From: Pontimicrobium aquaticum
Lineage (GTDB): Bacteria; Bacteroidota; Bacteroidia; Flavobacteriales; Flavobacteriaceae
DNA length: 64,000 nucleotides
Direction: 5' to 3'
NCBI RefSeq assembly: GCF_005047595.1
Contig: NZ_SUPL01000007.1
Location: forward strand, 113,431 to 177,430
Both the position numbers and the translations under genes were made by a program. This document shows positions 56,499 through 64,000 of the stretch, in pieces. Each line of letters opens with the position of its first letter. The first letter of the stretch is position 1. Under the pieces are notes generated by a model. The model was given only the letters and a program-made list of their open reading frames with translations, was not told the origin of the DNA and did no database searches.

Positions 56499-57451
56499 TC
56501 TTTTACTTCAAACACTTTAAAAAGGCCTTTACTTCTTGTATTTGGTACTTCTGAAATAAGTGCATATTTACCAGGTTTTAAATCGGCATAAAAATAACCT
56601 GTACTTCCTGCTGGCATTTCATTAACACCTCCTAAAAAGGTGACACCTTCTGGAACTGGTGTAATAAGTCCTTTAGGGTCTGCCCAATTCATCCAAGCTT
56701 CTAAAGCATCTTCACTTGCATTCTCTTCTAATTTAACCAAATTTACATCGTGTTGCATAAAATTTTCGTGATGTTTTTGTTCTTTATAAAAAACCGAAAA
56801 CACTTGTTTTCCCTTGGTTATTGGTTTATCGTAAGTAATACCTTTATCATTTGATACACTTATTTTTATTGTAGCTTCAGGTGGTTTATTCCCACTATCT
56901 TCAGAAGTTACAATAATTGGTTTAGCCATTCCCATAGATGTGTGAAATTTACCATTTGGCATTTTTACATAACATTCCATAATATAATAACCTGATTCTA
57001 AATCTATAGTGGTTACAGCAGTTTCTTTTGGACCAATGAGTCCTGATCCTCCAGAAAACACAATCTCGCCAAACCATTCTGGTAGTTTTCCAAAGGCCGC
57101 AAACCCTTCTTCTTGCTTACCTTCGTTAATAAGTTGCATACCTTCCTCAAATACAGGAGCTACATCTGTCAAAGCATTCTCAACAGTCTTCCCTTCTGGG
57201 TATTTATCCATTAAGAAAAAATGTGTTTCGTTAGATAAGTTTTGGTATTTAAAGGTATTCCAACCAGATGTAATTGTATCTACACTTTGAAACTCCATAC
57301 TACGAGTTACAATATCAATAACATTGTCAGGCACTTTTATAATGCCGTCAATTTCTGTTATGTTTTCTTCAACAGGCTTATCCTTTTTTTCGTTTTTGCA
57401 GTTAAATAAAAATATTGCTGTAAGAGCCAGTAAAAATAATTTGAATTTCAT
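56495..57451 (-). CDS. Lipoprotein with two cupredoxin-like segments
   Basis: 318 residues with a lipoprotein signal and lipobox FLFNC (Cys18). Two regions read as cupredoxin-like beta-sandwiches: GYYIMECYVKMPNGKFHTSMGM near the middle and GSTGYFYADLKPGKYALISEVPN at the end, with HHENFMQHD between. The usual copper ligand set (His-Cys-His-Met) is not complete, as there is no suitable cysteine, so copper binding is doubtful. The gene overlaps the 3' end of ribB by four bases on the opposite strand. No function is recognised, and it is a predicted envelope protein. Confidence 0.72.
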   Translation of the reverse strand: MKFKLFLLALTAIFLFNCKNEKKDKPVEENITEIDGIIKVPDNVIDIVTRSMEFQSVDTITSGWNTFKYQNLSNETHFFLMDKYPEGKTVENALTDVAPVFEEGMQLINEGKQEEGFAAFGKLPEWFGEIVFSGGSGLIGPKETAVTTIDLESGYYIMECYVKMPNGKFHTSMGMAKPIIVTSEDSGNKPPEATIKISVSNDKGITYDKPITKGKQVFSVFYKEQKHHENFMQHDVNLVKLEENASEDALEAWMNWADPKGLITPVPEGVTFLGGVNEMPAGSTGYFYADLKPGKYALISEVPNTRSKGLFKVFEVKD

Positions 57452-57529
57452 GATTTTAGTATTGATTGGTAATCAGTTGTTTATGTCTAAAATAATAAAA
57501 TTTTTAATACTTTATATGAAGTTGACCAG

Positions 57530-58726
57530 CTACTTTAAATACTTTGAAATGATATCAGTCATTTTCAAAGCTCTTTTTTTAACATCTTCTTCTGTCCACG
57601 AGAGTTTTATTAAACAAGAGATATTTCTACCAATATAATGGTCTGATTGCTCAAAAGTTTTAGTTTTAAGATATGATAAGCCTTTCTTGGCTTCAGATGG
57701 TAAAGGATATAATGTTTTTAAATCTTTAAGATGCTCCCATTTTCTAATATAGTGCCAATTATTATCATAATAATGAAAACAAGCATCAACACCCTGCTCT
57801 TTAAATGTTGTAGATACTTTTCTGGCTGCATCTAAATCTGGCAAAAAGAAACTTAAAAATGAGTAACTCTCTTTGCCTCCTTCAGGAACCGTTCTAAACG
57901 TTACTTCTGGAATATTAGAGAGCGCCTCTCTAATGACAGTATAATTCTTCTTTTGTATGGTTACAAACTCATCTAAGCGTCTTAATTGTGCTAAACCTAC
58001 TGCAGCATGCAATTCAGAGATTCTAAAATTATAACCTAAAAAAGGATGGGCTTCAGTGCCTCGATCATTTCCAATATGGTCATGGCCATGGTCTGAAAAA
58101 TAATCAGCATTACGATACAATTTTTCATTATTGGTCAATACTGCTCCTCCTTCACCTGCAGTGATAATCTTTACAAAATCTAACGACAAGCATCCTAAAT
58201 CACCTATACTACCTAATGGTTTCCCTTTATAAGTCGCTCCTGTAGCTTGCGAAGAATCTTCAATTAAAATTAAATTATGTGCATTGCAAATTTCAACCAG
58301 AGCATCCATATTCGCCATACTGCCACACATATGTACAGGCATAATAGCTTTTGTCTTAGATGTAATAGCGTTTTTAGTAGCCTCAATATCTAAAGTTAGA
58401 GTATCGTCTATATCTACTAAAATTGGAACCGCTCCAAGCATCATAATAGCTTCAAAACTCGCTACAAATGTAAATGTTGGTACAATCACTTCATCACCTG
58501 CTCCTATTCCTGCAGCTGCTAGTGCAACTGAAACTGCGGCAGTACCACTAGACACTAATTGTGCATGGGTAACTTGTAATTTGTTTTCAAGTTCTTTTTC
58601 TAGAGCTCTTGCTTTCCAGTGTCCATTACGCATACCATCAAACCCATAACGCATTAATACACCATTATCTAAAACGTCGTTCAGTTCTTGACGCTCTTTA
58701 TCTCCAAATAACTCAAATCCAGGCAT
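57530..58726 (-). CDS. kdnA: KdnA-like 8-amino-3,8-dideoxy-Kdo aminotransferase (DegT family)
   Basis: 398 residues. DegT marks: LVSSGTAAVSVAL, VPTFTFVASFEA, LILIEDSSQATG with Asp157, and Lys186 in SLDFVKIITAGEGG. Beyond these, the opening MPGFELFGDKERQELNDVL, the MRYGFDGMRNGHWKARALE block and FSDHGHDHIGNDRG match what I remember of KdnA from Shewanella oneidensis, which makes 8-amino-Kdo for lipid A-core with the dehydrogenase KdnB. No KdnB gene is adjacent here. It has its own full promoter (58759-58787). A general sugar aminotransferase role remains possible, and the specific name rests on recalled sequence similarity. Confidence 0.82.
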   Translation of the reverse strand: MPGFELFGDKERQELNDVLDNGVLMRYGFDGMRNGHWKARALEKELENKLQVTHAQLVSSGTAAVSVALAAAGIGAGDEVIVPTFTFVASFEAIMMLGAVPILVDIDDTLTLDIEATKNAITSKTKAIMPVHMCGSMANMDALVEICNAHNLILIEDSSQATGATYKGKPLGSIGDLGCLSLDFVKIITAGEGGAVLTNNEKLYRNADYFSDHGHDHIGNDRGTEAHPFLGYNFRISELHAAVGLAQLRRLDEFVTIQKKNYTVIREALSNIPEVTFRTVPEGGKESYSFLSFFLPDLDAARKVSTTFKEQGVDACFHYYDNNWHYIRKWEHLKDLKTLYPLPSEAKKGLSYLKTKTFEQSDHYIGRNISCLIKLSWTEEDVKKRALKMTDIISKYLK

Positions 58727-58758
58727 ACTTTTTTTTGAAAAATTATTAATTTGCTTAT

Positions 58759-58787
58759 CAAAACTACAATTAAATTAGACACTTCAA
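58759..58787 (-). promoter_or_regulatory. Promoter of the kdnA-like gene
   Basis: Minus strand TTG (58787-58785), 18-base spacer, TAGTTTTG (58766-58759). Predicted start is near 58752, about 26 bases before the ATG. Confidence 0.7.
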
Positions 58788-58884
58788 AAGCAATTTGTAA
58801 GATTTTACATAAAAATATTATTTGTTTACTTATAACAAATTATAATTGAAAGTTTTGTACTTTTCATTGATAAACAAATTCATT

Positions 58885-59268
58885 ATGAAAAAACCAACCT
58901 TATTTTTAAGCTTTATAGCATTATTTATTATTACAAGTTGTGGTTCTAGTAAAAAAGCAGCAAAAGTAGATCCTTATATTGGAGCTTGGAACATGTTAAT
59001 TGAAGATACACCTCAAGGCAATGTTTCGGCTACGATGACCATTCTAAAAAATGATGCTGGAGAATATTCTGGTACTTTAAATTCTGATTTGGGATTAATC
59101 AATTTAAAGGATGTGAAAATTATAGAAAGTAAAATATCTGCATCGTTTATAACACAAGATATGGACTTTGATTTAACAGGAACTTTTCAAGAAATGATGT
59201 TTAAAGGATTTGTATCTGGAATGGGATACGATTTTAAAGCAGATGGCAAAAAAGTACTCGATCAATAA
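58885..59268 (+). CDS. Small lipoprotein of unknown function
   Basis: 127 residues from ATG 58885, which opens with a lipoprotein signal and the lipobox IITSC. A TTG-started longer form from 58846 is rejected because it puts extra residues before the signal. The remaining ~100 residues (YIGAWNMLIEDTPQGNVSA, AGEYSGTLNSDLGLINLKDV, FDLTGTFQEMMFKGFVSGMG) look like a small beta-barrel of the lipocalin-like sort. I do not recognise a specific family. It is followed by a long hairpin shared with the nitroreductase gene. Confidence 0.75.
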   Translation: MKKPTLFLSFIALFIITSCGSSKKAAKVDPYIGAWNMLIEDTPQGNVSATMTILKNDAGEYSGTLNSDLGLINLKDVKIIESKISASFITQDMDFDLTGTFQEMMFKGFVSGMGYDFKADGKKVLDQ

Positions 59269-59290
59269 CCATACTACTCTTTGGTAAAAA

Positions 59291-59330
59291 AAATAAAAAA
59301 GGATAGTTTAAATACTACCCTTTTTTATTT
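59291..59330. terminator. Long bidirectional hairpin terminator
   Basis: 17-bp arms AAATAAAAAAGGATAGT (59291-59307) and ACTACCCTTTTTTATTT (59314-59330) with one mismatch and a six-base loop. It lies between two convergent genes and covers the nitroreductase stop codon. Confidence 0.8.
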
Positions 59331-59949
59331 CTATAACACTATCAGTTATTTTTTTTCTAACTTTTTTAAAATCGGCAAACATATCATCTTTTGCTCTATA
59401 ACCAATAGGCATTACCAATACCGATTTCAATCCTTTTTCATTTAAAGATAAAAACTCATCATAACCTTTTGGATCAAAGCCTTCCATAGGGCAAGCATCA
59501 ACGCCTTCAATCGCACAAACAGTCAATAAATTCCCCATTGCCAAGTACGCTTGTTTATTGCAGTAATGCTCTATTTCTTCTATGGTCATTTCAGAAAAGC
59601 TATCTATTAAATACTCTTTAAAAGGCTGAAGAATGTCATTAGGTGTGTCTCTAACTTCTTTAACCCTGTTAAAGTATTCAACAATAGATTCTTTTGTGAT
59701 TTTTGTTACACAAAACACCAAAACATGTGATGCTTGAGCAACTTGCTGTTGATTTTTTGTGTGTTTAACAAGTGCTTGCTGGATATCTTTATCTTTAATA
59801 AAAAGCAATGTAACAGGTTGCATACCATAGGAACTAGCAGTTAAATTAAACGCTTGCTTAATAACATCTATTTTTTCATCAGAAATGATGGCTTCGCTGT
59901 CAAATTTCTTGGTTGCATAACGCCATTTAAGGCTCTCAATGATATCCAT
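59308..59949 (-). CDS. NAD(P)H-dependent nitroreductase-family flavoprotein (NfsB-like)
   Basis: 213 residues. Family marks: KWRYATKKFDSEAII at the start, VIKQAFNLTASSYGMQP, VLVFCVTK, KQAYLAMGNLLTVCAIEGVDACPMEGFD and SVLVMPIGYRAKDD. These form the FMN site and dimer surface. The NfsB-type enzymes reduce nitroaromatics, quinones or flavins at the expense of NAD(P)H. The natural substrate is unknown. It has a full promoter (59976-60006) and is divergent from the tRNA-Ser gene. Confidence 0.93.
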   Translation of the reverse strand: MDIIESLKWRYATKKFDSEAIISDEKIDVIKQAFNLTASSYGMQPVTLLFIKDKDIQQALVKHTKNQQQVAQASHVLVFCVTKITKESIVEYFNRVKEVRDTPNDILQPFKEYLIDSFSEMTIEEIEHYCNKQAYLAMGNLLTVCAIEGVDACPMEGFDPKGYDEFLSLNEKGLKSVLVMPIGYRAKDDMFADFKKVRKKITDSVIEIKKGSI

Positions 59950-59975
59950 GTATTTGTATATACGAGTTTATAATG

Positions 59976-60006
59976 CAAAAATAAAGATATATAGTACTTA
60001 CATCAA
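59976..60006 (-). promoter_or_regulatory. Promoter of the nitroreductase gene
   Basis: Minus strand TTG (60006-60004), 20-base spacer, TATTTTTG (59983-59976), about 27 bases before the ATG. Confidence 0.7.
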
Positions 60007-60083
60007 TATTGATTATAGATTAATTTGATTAAACAATAGTTTAATTGATTATACTCAGCAATAAAAAATAAATCAAAAAAGGT

Positions 60084-60114
60084 TTGACAGAATTAAAAAA
60101 GGATTCTATATTTG
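60084..60114 (+). promoter_or_regulatory. Promoter of tRNA-Ser
   Basis: TTG (60084-60086, in TTTGACA), 20-base spacer, TATATTTG (60107-60114). The tRNA begins at 60126, a few bases after the expected start. Confidence 0.8.
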
Positions 60115-60125
60115 CATCCGCATTA

Positions 60126-60210
60126 GGAGAAGTGGCAGAGTGGTCGAATGCACTGGTCTTGAAAACCAGCGAGGGTCACACCTCCGGGGGTTCGAATCCC
60201 TCCTTCTCCG
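60126..60210 (+). tRNA. tRNA-Ser (anticodon UGA)
   Basis: 85 bases. The acceptor stem GGAGAAG (60126-60132) pairs with CTTCTCC (60203-60209), with discriminator G at 60210. The anticodon stem CTGGT/ACCAG encloses CTTGAAA, giving anticodon TGA, which reads UCA-type serine codons. A long variable arm, as expected for serine, and a GGTTCGAATCC T-arm are present. The CCA end is not encoded. Confidence 0.97.
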
Positions 60211-60213
60211 CAA

Positions 60214-60252
60214 AAAGCCTTGTAATAGCTTGATTTACAAGGCTTTATTTTT
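60214..60252. terminator. Terminator after tRNA-Ser
   Basis: Perfect 12-bp stem AAAGCCTTGTAA (60214-60225) and TTACAAGGCTTT (60235-60246) with a nine-base loop and a T-rich tail. It overlaps the end of the convergent L,D-transpeptidase gene and can serve both. Confidence 0.85.
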
Positions 60253-61180
60253 TATTATAAATATCTTTTAGTACAATACTATCTCCTTCTTTGTTAACCA
60301 CATTTAAATCGTACCTAATATGCACTTTTGTTTCAATGGGTGCGTAATAATAGATAACCCATGCATCAGCTTCGTTTGTGCCTACACAACCATTTGAATA
60401 AGCCTTCCCTAAGGTTACTGCGTTTGTTGTTGGATGTATTAATTGACCATTTCTTATGCCATTAATTTCGGTTTCTATAAAAGGAATTTGAGGCAGCTTT
60501 GTAACTTTATCGTCGTCTCGTTTAGTTACAAAGTATTCGTGGTTGTTTACTGGGTTAATATAACGTGGATTGCGAACATGATTAACTATTTGTCCTTCTC
60601 CTGTTTTGGTTTTTAAGTCTTGAACTCTCCCAGACATTTCAAGATACATTTCTTCATCTCTACCAACTCGTATTGGAAACTCGTAAACCAGTTTAGATGC
60701 ATTATAAATACGAAGCTTAAATTCTGGAATATTAATATCGATTAATGTGCTTTTAAATGAGTTTTTAATTTTTTTTGCAAATACAGCATCAGGTACCTTT
60801 AACATTGTACCTTTTGGTAATACTACCATCTTTTTTTGATCAAATACGAAAGAATCTTTAGATATTCTCTTATAATAATCGGTGTTTTGGAGCGTGTCTA
60901 TAATCCACGGATTGGCTCTTACTAATATGTGCTCAGATAACTTATAGGGTGTTAATGTATCATATTTGCTTACTATAGAATCTATAAATTGGAAGTAGTT
61001 TTCAATAGTTATAGCCTTATCAATAAAAATTAAATTTTCAATTGAATCTTCGACATAAACTTTCTTTGACATTTTTTCACTCGCATTAGGCTTAAAAGTT
61101 TTTCTTTTCTCATTACAAGAATGAGCTATTACCAATAATAACAACATTAAAATTATTATAAGAAAAGAGTTATGTTTCAA
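60245..61180 (-). CDS. L,D-transpeptidase-family (YkuD) lipoprotein
   Basis: 311 residues with a lipoprotein signal and a lipobox-like AHSC (Cys22). The amino half (about 45-140) is a polar linker. The YkuD domain (about 145-300) has IPEFKLRIYNASKLVYEFPI, FPIRVGRDEE, and the catalytic segment with His249 in QLIHPTTNAV and Cys265 in GKAYSNGCVGTNEADAW. The usual motif is HGT...SHGCIR, and here it is HPT...SNGCVG, without the arginine. I recall this variant in Bacteroidota proteins, so it may be a subgroup. The family makes 3-3 cross-links or attaches proteins to peptidoglycan. Confidence 0.88.
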   Translation of the reverse strand: MKHNSFLIIILMLLLLVIAHSCNEKRKTFKPNASEKMSKKVYVEDSIENLIFIDKAITIENYFQFIDSIVSKYDTLTPYKLSEHILVRANPWIIDTLQNTDYYKRISKDSFVFDQKKMVVLPKGTMLKVPDAVFAKKIKNSFKSTLIDINIPEFKLRIYNASKLVYEFPIRVGRDEEMYLEMSGRVQDLKTKTGEGQIVNHVRNPRYINPVNNHEYFVTKRDDDKVTKLPQIPFIETEINGIRNGQLIHPTTNAVTLGKAYSNGCVGTNEADAWVIYYYAPIETKVHIRYDLNVVNKEGDSIVLKDIYNKK

Positions 61181-61251
61181 TTTGTAAGCTTTTAAAAAGT
61201 AATAAAAAATAGATCAACTTTTTGTTTTGTAACATGCTTAGTATTTCTAAA

Positions 61252-61659
61252 TTACATTGTGTTTTTTAGAAAATATTTAATAATATCTGCTGTTGAAACT
61301 ATACCAACTATGGTCTCATTTTCCAATACTGGAACAGCATGATAATTACCTTCTGCTAATGCTTTTGAAACATCATTAACTGATGCGCTAGTGGTTAAAA
61401 AAAATGGATTTTGTGTCATAATATCCTTTACTTTTTTTTCTTTATATACCACATTGTTATCACTAATTCCTGCACCAGAAATATTGTACATAAAATCAAT
61501 TAAACTAACCATACCAACTAATTTACCGTTTTCTGCAACTGGAATATGGTGGTGAAAATTATCTTTCTCATAAATATGTTTTACATCTATAAGGTACTGG
61601 TCTGGTGTTACACAAACCACATTTTTAGTCATTACTTCCTTTATTGAATTCGTTTTCAT
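61252..61659 (-). CDS. Two-CBS-domain protein
   Basis: 135 residues made of a tandem CBS pair (Bateman module): the first VMTKNVVCVTPDQYLIDV to GKLVGMVSLIDFM, the second IMTQNPFFLTTSASVNDV to NETIVGIVSTADIIKY. CBS pairs bind adenosine ligands such as AMP, ATP or SAM and act as energy sensors. Nothing else is fused to it and its partner is unknown. The gene is single, with about 130 bases to the divergent coiled-coil gene. Confidence 0.92.
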   Translation of the reverse strand: MKTNSIKEVMTKNVVCVTPDQYLIDVKHIYEKDNFHHHIPVAENGKLVGMVSLIDFMYNISGAGISDNNVVYKEKKVKDIMTQNPFFLTTSASVNDVSKALAEGNYHAVPVLENETIVGIVSTADIIKYFLKNTM

Positions 61660-61789
61660 GTTACCAGTATTTATTTAAATATAACATTTAAAATTAAAGC
61701 TTTAATACCTTTTTATTTATGATTAATATCATATTAAAGCAACGTATTTATTAATACTTTTATTTATAGTATAAATTAAATGTGTATTT

Positions 61790-62158
61790 ATGAAAACCAA
61801 GACAATATTAGAGTTACTTACACTAAGTTCCAGCCTTTATTATTTGGCTAGAGATGCCCATTTACTGGAAAGAATAAATGAAATGTCTGAAAAAGGGAAA
61901 GATAATATCAATAAAATAATATCTGAATCTCATTTAGACGAAAATGGAAACGAGTTAGAATTTGTAGATAAAATAATTTTAAAAACTCACGAGTTAAAAG
62001 AAGAACTCAATGAAAAGGTTGAAGAACTGGTGGTCAAGTTCTACAAAAAAATTAATGTGGCTCATTTAGATGAAATTAAAGCACTAAATGAAAAACTAGA
62101 AAAGCTAGACGCTACAGTAGCGCTTTTAGAGGCAAGAATAAACAAACTGGAGGCATAG
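61790..62158 (+). CDS. Small coiled-coil protein paired with the UbiB-like gene
   Basis: 122 residues. After a short, weakly hydrophobic amino part (ILELLTLSSSLYYLARDAHL), the protein is almost all charged helix with heptads (LNEKVEELVVKFYKKI, KALNEKLEKLDATVALLEARI), typical of coiled coils such as phasin-like or scaffold proteins. No enzyme motif is seen. The stop lies four bases before the UbiB-family start, so the pair is one transcription unit and the products probably work together. I do not recognise the family. Confidence 0.7.
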   Translation: MKTKTILELLTLSSSLYYLARDAHLLERINEMSEKGKDNINKIISESHLDENGNELEFVDKIILKTHELKEELNEKVEELVVKFYKKINVAHLDEIKALNEKLEKLDATVALLEARINKLEA

Positions 62159-62162
62159 AACA

Positions 62163-63866
62163 ATGGGAATTATAGCAGGAATTGGTAAAAATTTTAGATC
62201 TATTTCTAGATATAACCAAATACTTAAAGTACTAATAAAATATGGCTTTGAAGATTTGGTAGATTACTTAGAGGATAATAAAGAATATACACTTCTACAA
62301 AAGCTAATCCCTAAATCCTCTAAAAAACATGCAACCGAATATAGCAAATGGGCAAAAATGCGATTGGTATGTGAAGAATTAGGACCAACATTTGTAAAGT
62401 TTGGACAAATATTAAGCAACAGACCAGATTTAGTACCCTTAGAGCTAACAATAGAGTTAGAAAAGTTACATGACAATGTACCTCCAATGACTGAAGATGT
62501 TGCAAAACAGATAGTTGAAACAGAGCTAAATGACACCGTAGAAAACCTATTTGCATGGTTTGAGCCTAAGCCTTTTGCATCAGCATCTATAGCACAAGTA
62601 CATAGAGTAACTCTACACTCAGGCAAACGTGTGGCATTAAAAATTCAACGCTCTGGTATTCATGAGGTCATTGAAGAAGATATTAAGGCAATGTATAAAA
62701 TTGCTGGAATTTTAGAACGCCGAATGCCTTCTTTAAAAAGTTTTGATCCAGTTGGTCTTGTAAAAAACTTTGAAGATTCTATATTAAAGGAAATTGATTT
62801 TATAAATGAATCTATTAACGTTCAAAGATTTTACAATAACTTAAAAAATGATCTTTCTTTAGATCAATTTGCAGAAGCCCCAAAAGTATATCCATCTCTT
62901 ACTACAACAAAAGTCTTAGCATTACAGTTTATTTCTGGAATTAAAATAAACCAAATCGAGGAGTTAATCTCAAAAGATATTGACACAAAGGTTATAGCCA
63001 AAAGGCTTGCGGTAAGCTATTTTAAACAAATTTTTGAATATGGCTTTTTCCATGCCGATCCACATCCTGGTAATTTACTAGTGCTTCCTAACAACCACAT
63101 ATGCTACTTAGATTTTGGTATGATGGGAAGTATGCTTCCTAGAGACATTTCTATTTTTGGAAAGTTATTTATTGCTATCACCAAAAAGGATGTAAAAAAC
63201 ATAATAAAAACCTTGCAACAGCTTTCTAATAATAATGCCATTTCGAATATGAGAGAATTAGAGTATGATGTTAATGAGTTTGTAGAAAAATACTATGTTA
63301 GAGAGGTTAATGAAAATGAAATGAGCACTATTTTATTGGAGCTTAAAGATATTATCATTGCTCATGGTTTAAAAGTTCCAACTTACTTTTTTCTGTTTGC
63401 AAGATCGTTAGTAACTCTTGAAGGTGTTATTGCTAAACTTGATCCAAAACTAGAACAGTTTGAAATAGTAAAACCTTACCTAAGAAAAAATGTTGCCAAA
63501 AAGTATAACCCTATAAATATGGGTAAAAAAGTTTTAAATTCTGTTGTAGAAATGACAGACTATATGGAAGAATTTCCGTCAGATTTAAAAAATGCTATAC
63601 GTAAAATTAATACAGGAAAGGTTAAAGTAGATTTAACTCATAAAGGTATAGATCCAATGGTACATACACTACAAAGAATTACAAAACAGCTAATTGCTGC
63701 TTTCATTATGGTTGCTCTTATAATTGGAGCATCCTTATTAATAGTTTTTGAAATTAATCCTCTTTGGAATGGCATTTCAGTATTAGGTATAGCTAGTTTT
63801 GCTTTAGCGGTAATTTTAGGTTTTGGTATGTTAAGTAATATTAGAAAAGGAGATTATGATTATTAA
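62163..63866 (+). CDS. UbiB/ABC1-family (AarF) atypical kinase
   Basis: 567 residues. The family marks are all present: the KxGQ region in GPTFVKFGQILSNRPDLVP, the alanine-rich loop in FASASIAQVHRVTL, the VALKIQ lysine, FFHADPHPGNLLV and LDFGMMGSM as the DFG loop. Two membrane segments close the protein (ITKQLIAAFIMVALIIGA and GIASFALAVILGFGML). In other bacteria UbiB assists ubiquinone synthesis as an ATPase. Flavobacteria use menaquinone, so here it more likely supports isoprenoid-quinone or lipid handling. It follows the coiled-coil gene by four bases and is followed by a perfect hairpin. Confidence 0.94.
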   Translation: MGIIAGIGKNFRSISRYNQILKVLIKYGFEDLVDYLEDNKEYTLLQKLIPKSSKKHATEYSKWAKMRLVCEELGPTFVKFGQILSNRPDLVPLELTIELEKLHDNVPPMTEDVAKQIVETELNDTVENLFAWFEPKPFASASIAQVHRVTLHSGKRVALKIQRSGIHEVIEEDIKAMYKIAGILERRMPSLKSFDPVGLVKNFEDSILKEIDFINESINVQRFYNNLKNDLSLDQFAEAPKVYPSLTTTKVLALQFISGIKINQIEELISKDIDTKVIAKRLAVSYFKQIFEYGFFHADPHPGNLLVLPNNHICYLDFGMMGSMLPRDISIFGKLFIAITKKDVKNIIKTLQQLSNNNAISNMRELEYDVNEFVEKYYVREVNENEMSTILLELKDIIIAHGLKVPTYFFLFARSLVTLEGVIAKLDPKLEQFEIVKPYLRKNVAKKYNPINMGKKVLNSVVEMTDYMEEFPSDLKNAIRKINTGKVKVDLTHKGIDPMVHTLQRITKQLIAAFIMVALIIGASLLIVFEINPLWNGISVLGIASFALAVILGFGMLSNIRKGDYDY

Positions 63867-63926
63867 AGCAAACCCTATGAGTCGTCCTAAAATAGGTTGA
63901 CAGTTTATAAATAAAAATTAGATAGG

Positions 63927-63957
63927 ACCAGTGAAGTTAACTTCACTGGTTTTTTTG
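63927..63957 (+). terminator. Perfect hairpin terminator near the right edge
   Basis: ACCAGTGAAG (63927-63936), TTAA, CTTCACTGGT (63941-63950), then seven T residues. It may end the UbiB-family transcript, or belong to a mobile element that starts at the edge. Confidence 0.8.
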
Positions 63958-64000
63958 TTGTGTACAAAGTTAGGTGTTTTGTAATTAAGGCTCAAATGTG

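Overview
The window comes from an AT-rich Bacteroidota genome, most likely a marine member of the Flavobacteriaceae. The evidence is a TonB receptor with an STN and carboxypeptidase-regulatory front end beside a DUF4249 lipoprotein, a RibB with a decayed cyclohydrolase half, LytS/LytR-type signalling, many lipoproteins, frequent TTG starts, and repeated use of the Bacteroidota promoter form TTG-N18..20-TAnnTTTG. Species cannot be named from the sequence alone. The window is chromosomal and mostly housekeeping plus one surface-polysaccharide locus. No phage, CRISPR array or complete insertion sequence was seen.

Layout. 1-654 holds the front of a secreted beta-propeller-like protein (minus strand, cut by the edge). 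936-14743 is an exopolysaccharide/capsule locus in two same-strand blocks. Block 1 has a flippase, a polymerase, a GT4 glycosyltransferase, a PglC-like initiating transferase, an atypical PLP enzyme, a GNAT/FemAB-type acyltransferase, a deacetylase and a PglE-like aminotransferase, and it ends in a terminator. Block 2 has a PglF/WbpM-like dehydratase, a Wza-type exporter and a Wzc-type tyrosine kinase. A second GNAT-type acyltransferase meets the end of this block on the other strand, behind a proline dehydrogenase gene. 17-24.6 kb holds aroB, DinB-like and Lrp genes, an M14 peptidase, an XRE regulator with an apparently near-leaderless promoter, a lipoprotein, TerC, and a tetR-GNAT-rsgA operon. 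24.6-31.7 kb holds two tandem esterases with an orphan ExbB/MotA-like channel protein, a serine hydrolase, a LytS/LytR pair and an S1/P1 nuclease. 31.8-39.7 kb holds lpdA and a four-gene TonB/DUF4249 operon.

40-49 kb holds a small conserved basic protein, an Lrp regulator divergent from a methionine gamma-lyase-like gene, a membrane hydrolase-like protein, an NhaC-type antiporter, and a peroxide-defence group (2-Cys peroxiredoxin, ankyrin protein, katG, tpx). 49-56.5 kb holds a fasciclin protein and the dgkA-ftsK-lolA-lptF/G-ribB operon. 56.5-64 kb holds a cupredoxin-like lipoprotein, a KdnA-like aminotransferase, a small lipoprotein, a nitroreductase, tRNA-Ser(UGA), an L,D-transpeptidase, a CBS protein, and a coiled-coil protein paired with a UbiB-family kinase.

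The genes work together mainly in the cell envelope. The polysaccharide locus carries recognisable steps of a UDP-bacillosamine-type route (dehydratase, aminotransferase, phosphoglycosyl transferase) but no PglD-type acetyltransferase, and only one ordinary glycosyltransferase. The GNAT-fold proteins and the atypical PLP enzyme are therefore the most interesting unknowns. Other points for a second look are the plug-like segment in a receptor-operon protein that has no barrel, the tandem esterase/ExbB-like operon, the ankyrin-katG pairing, and several repeat or operator structures sitting on promoters.
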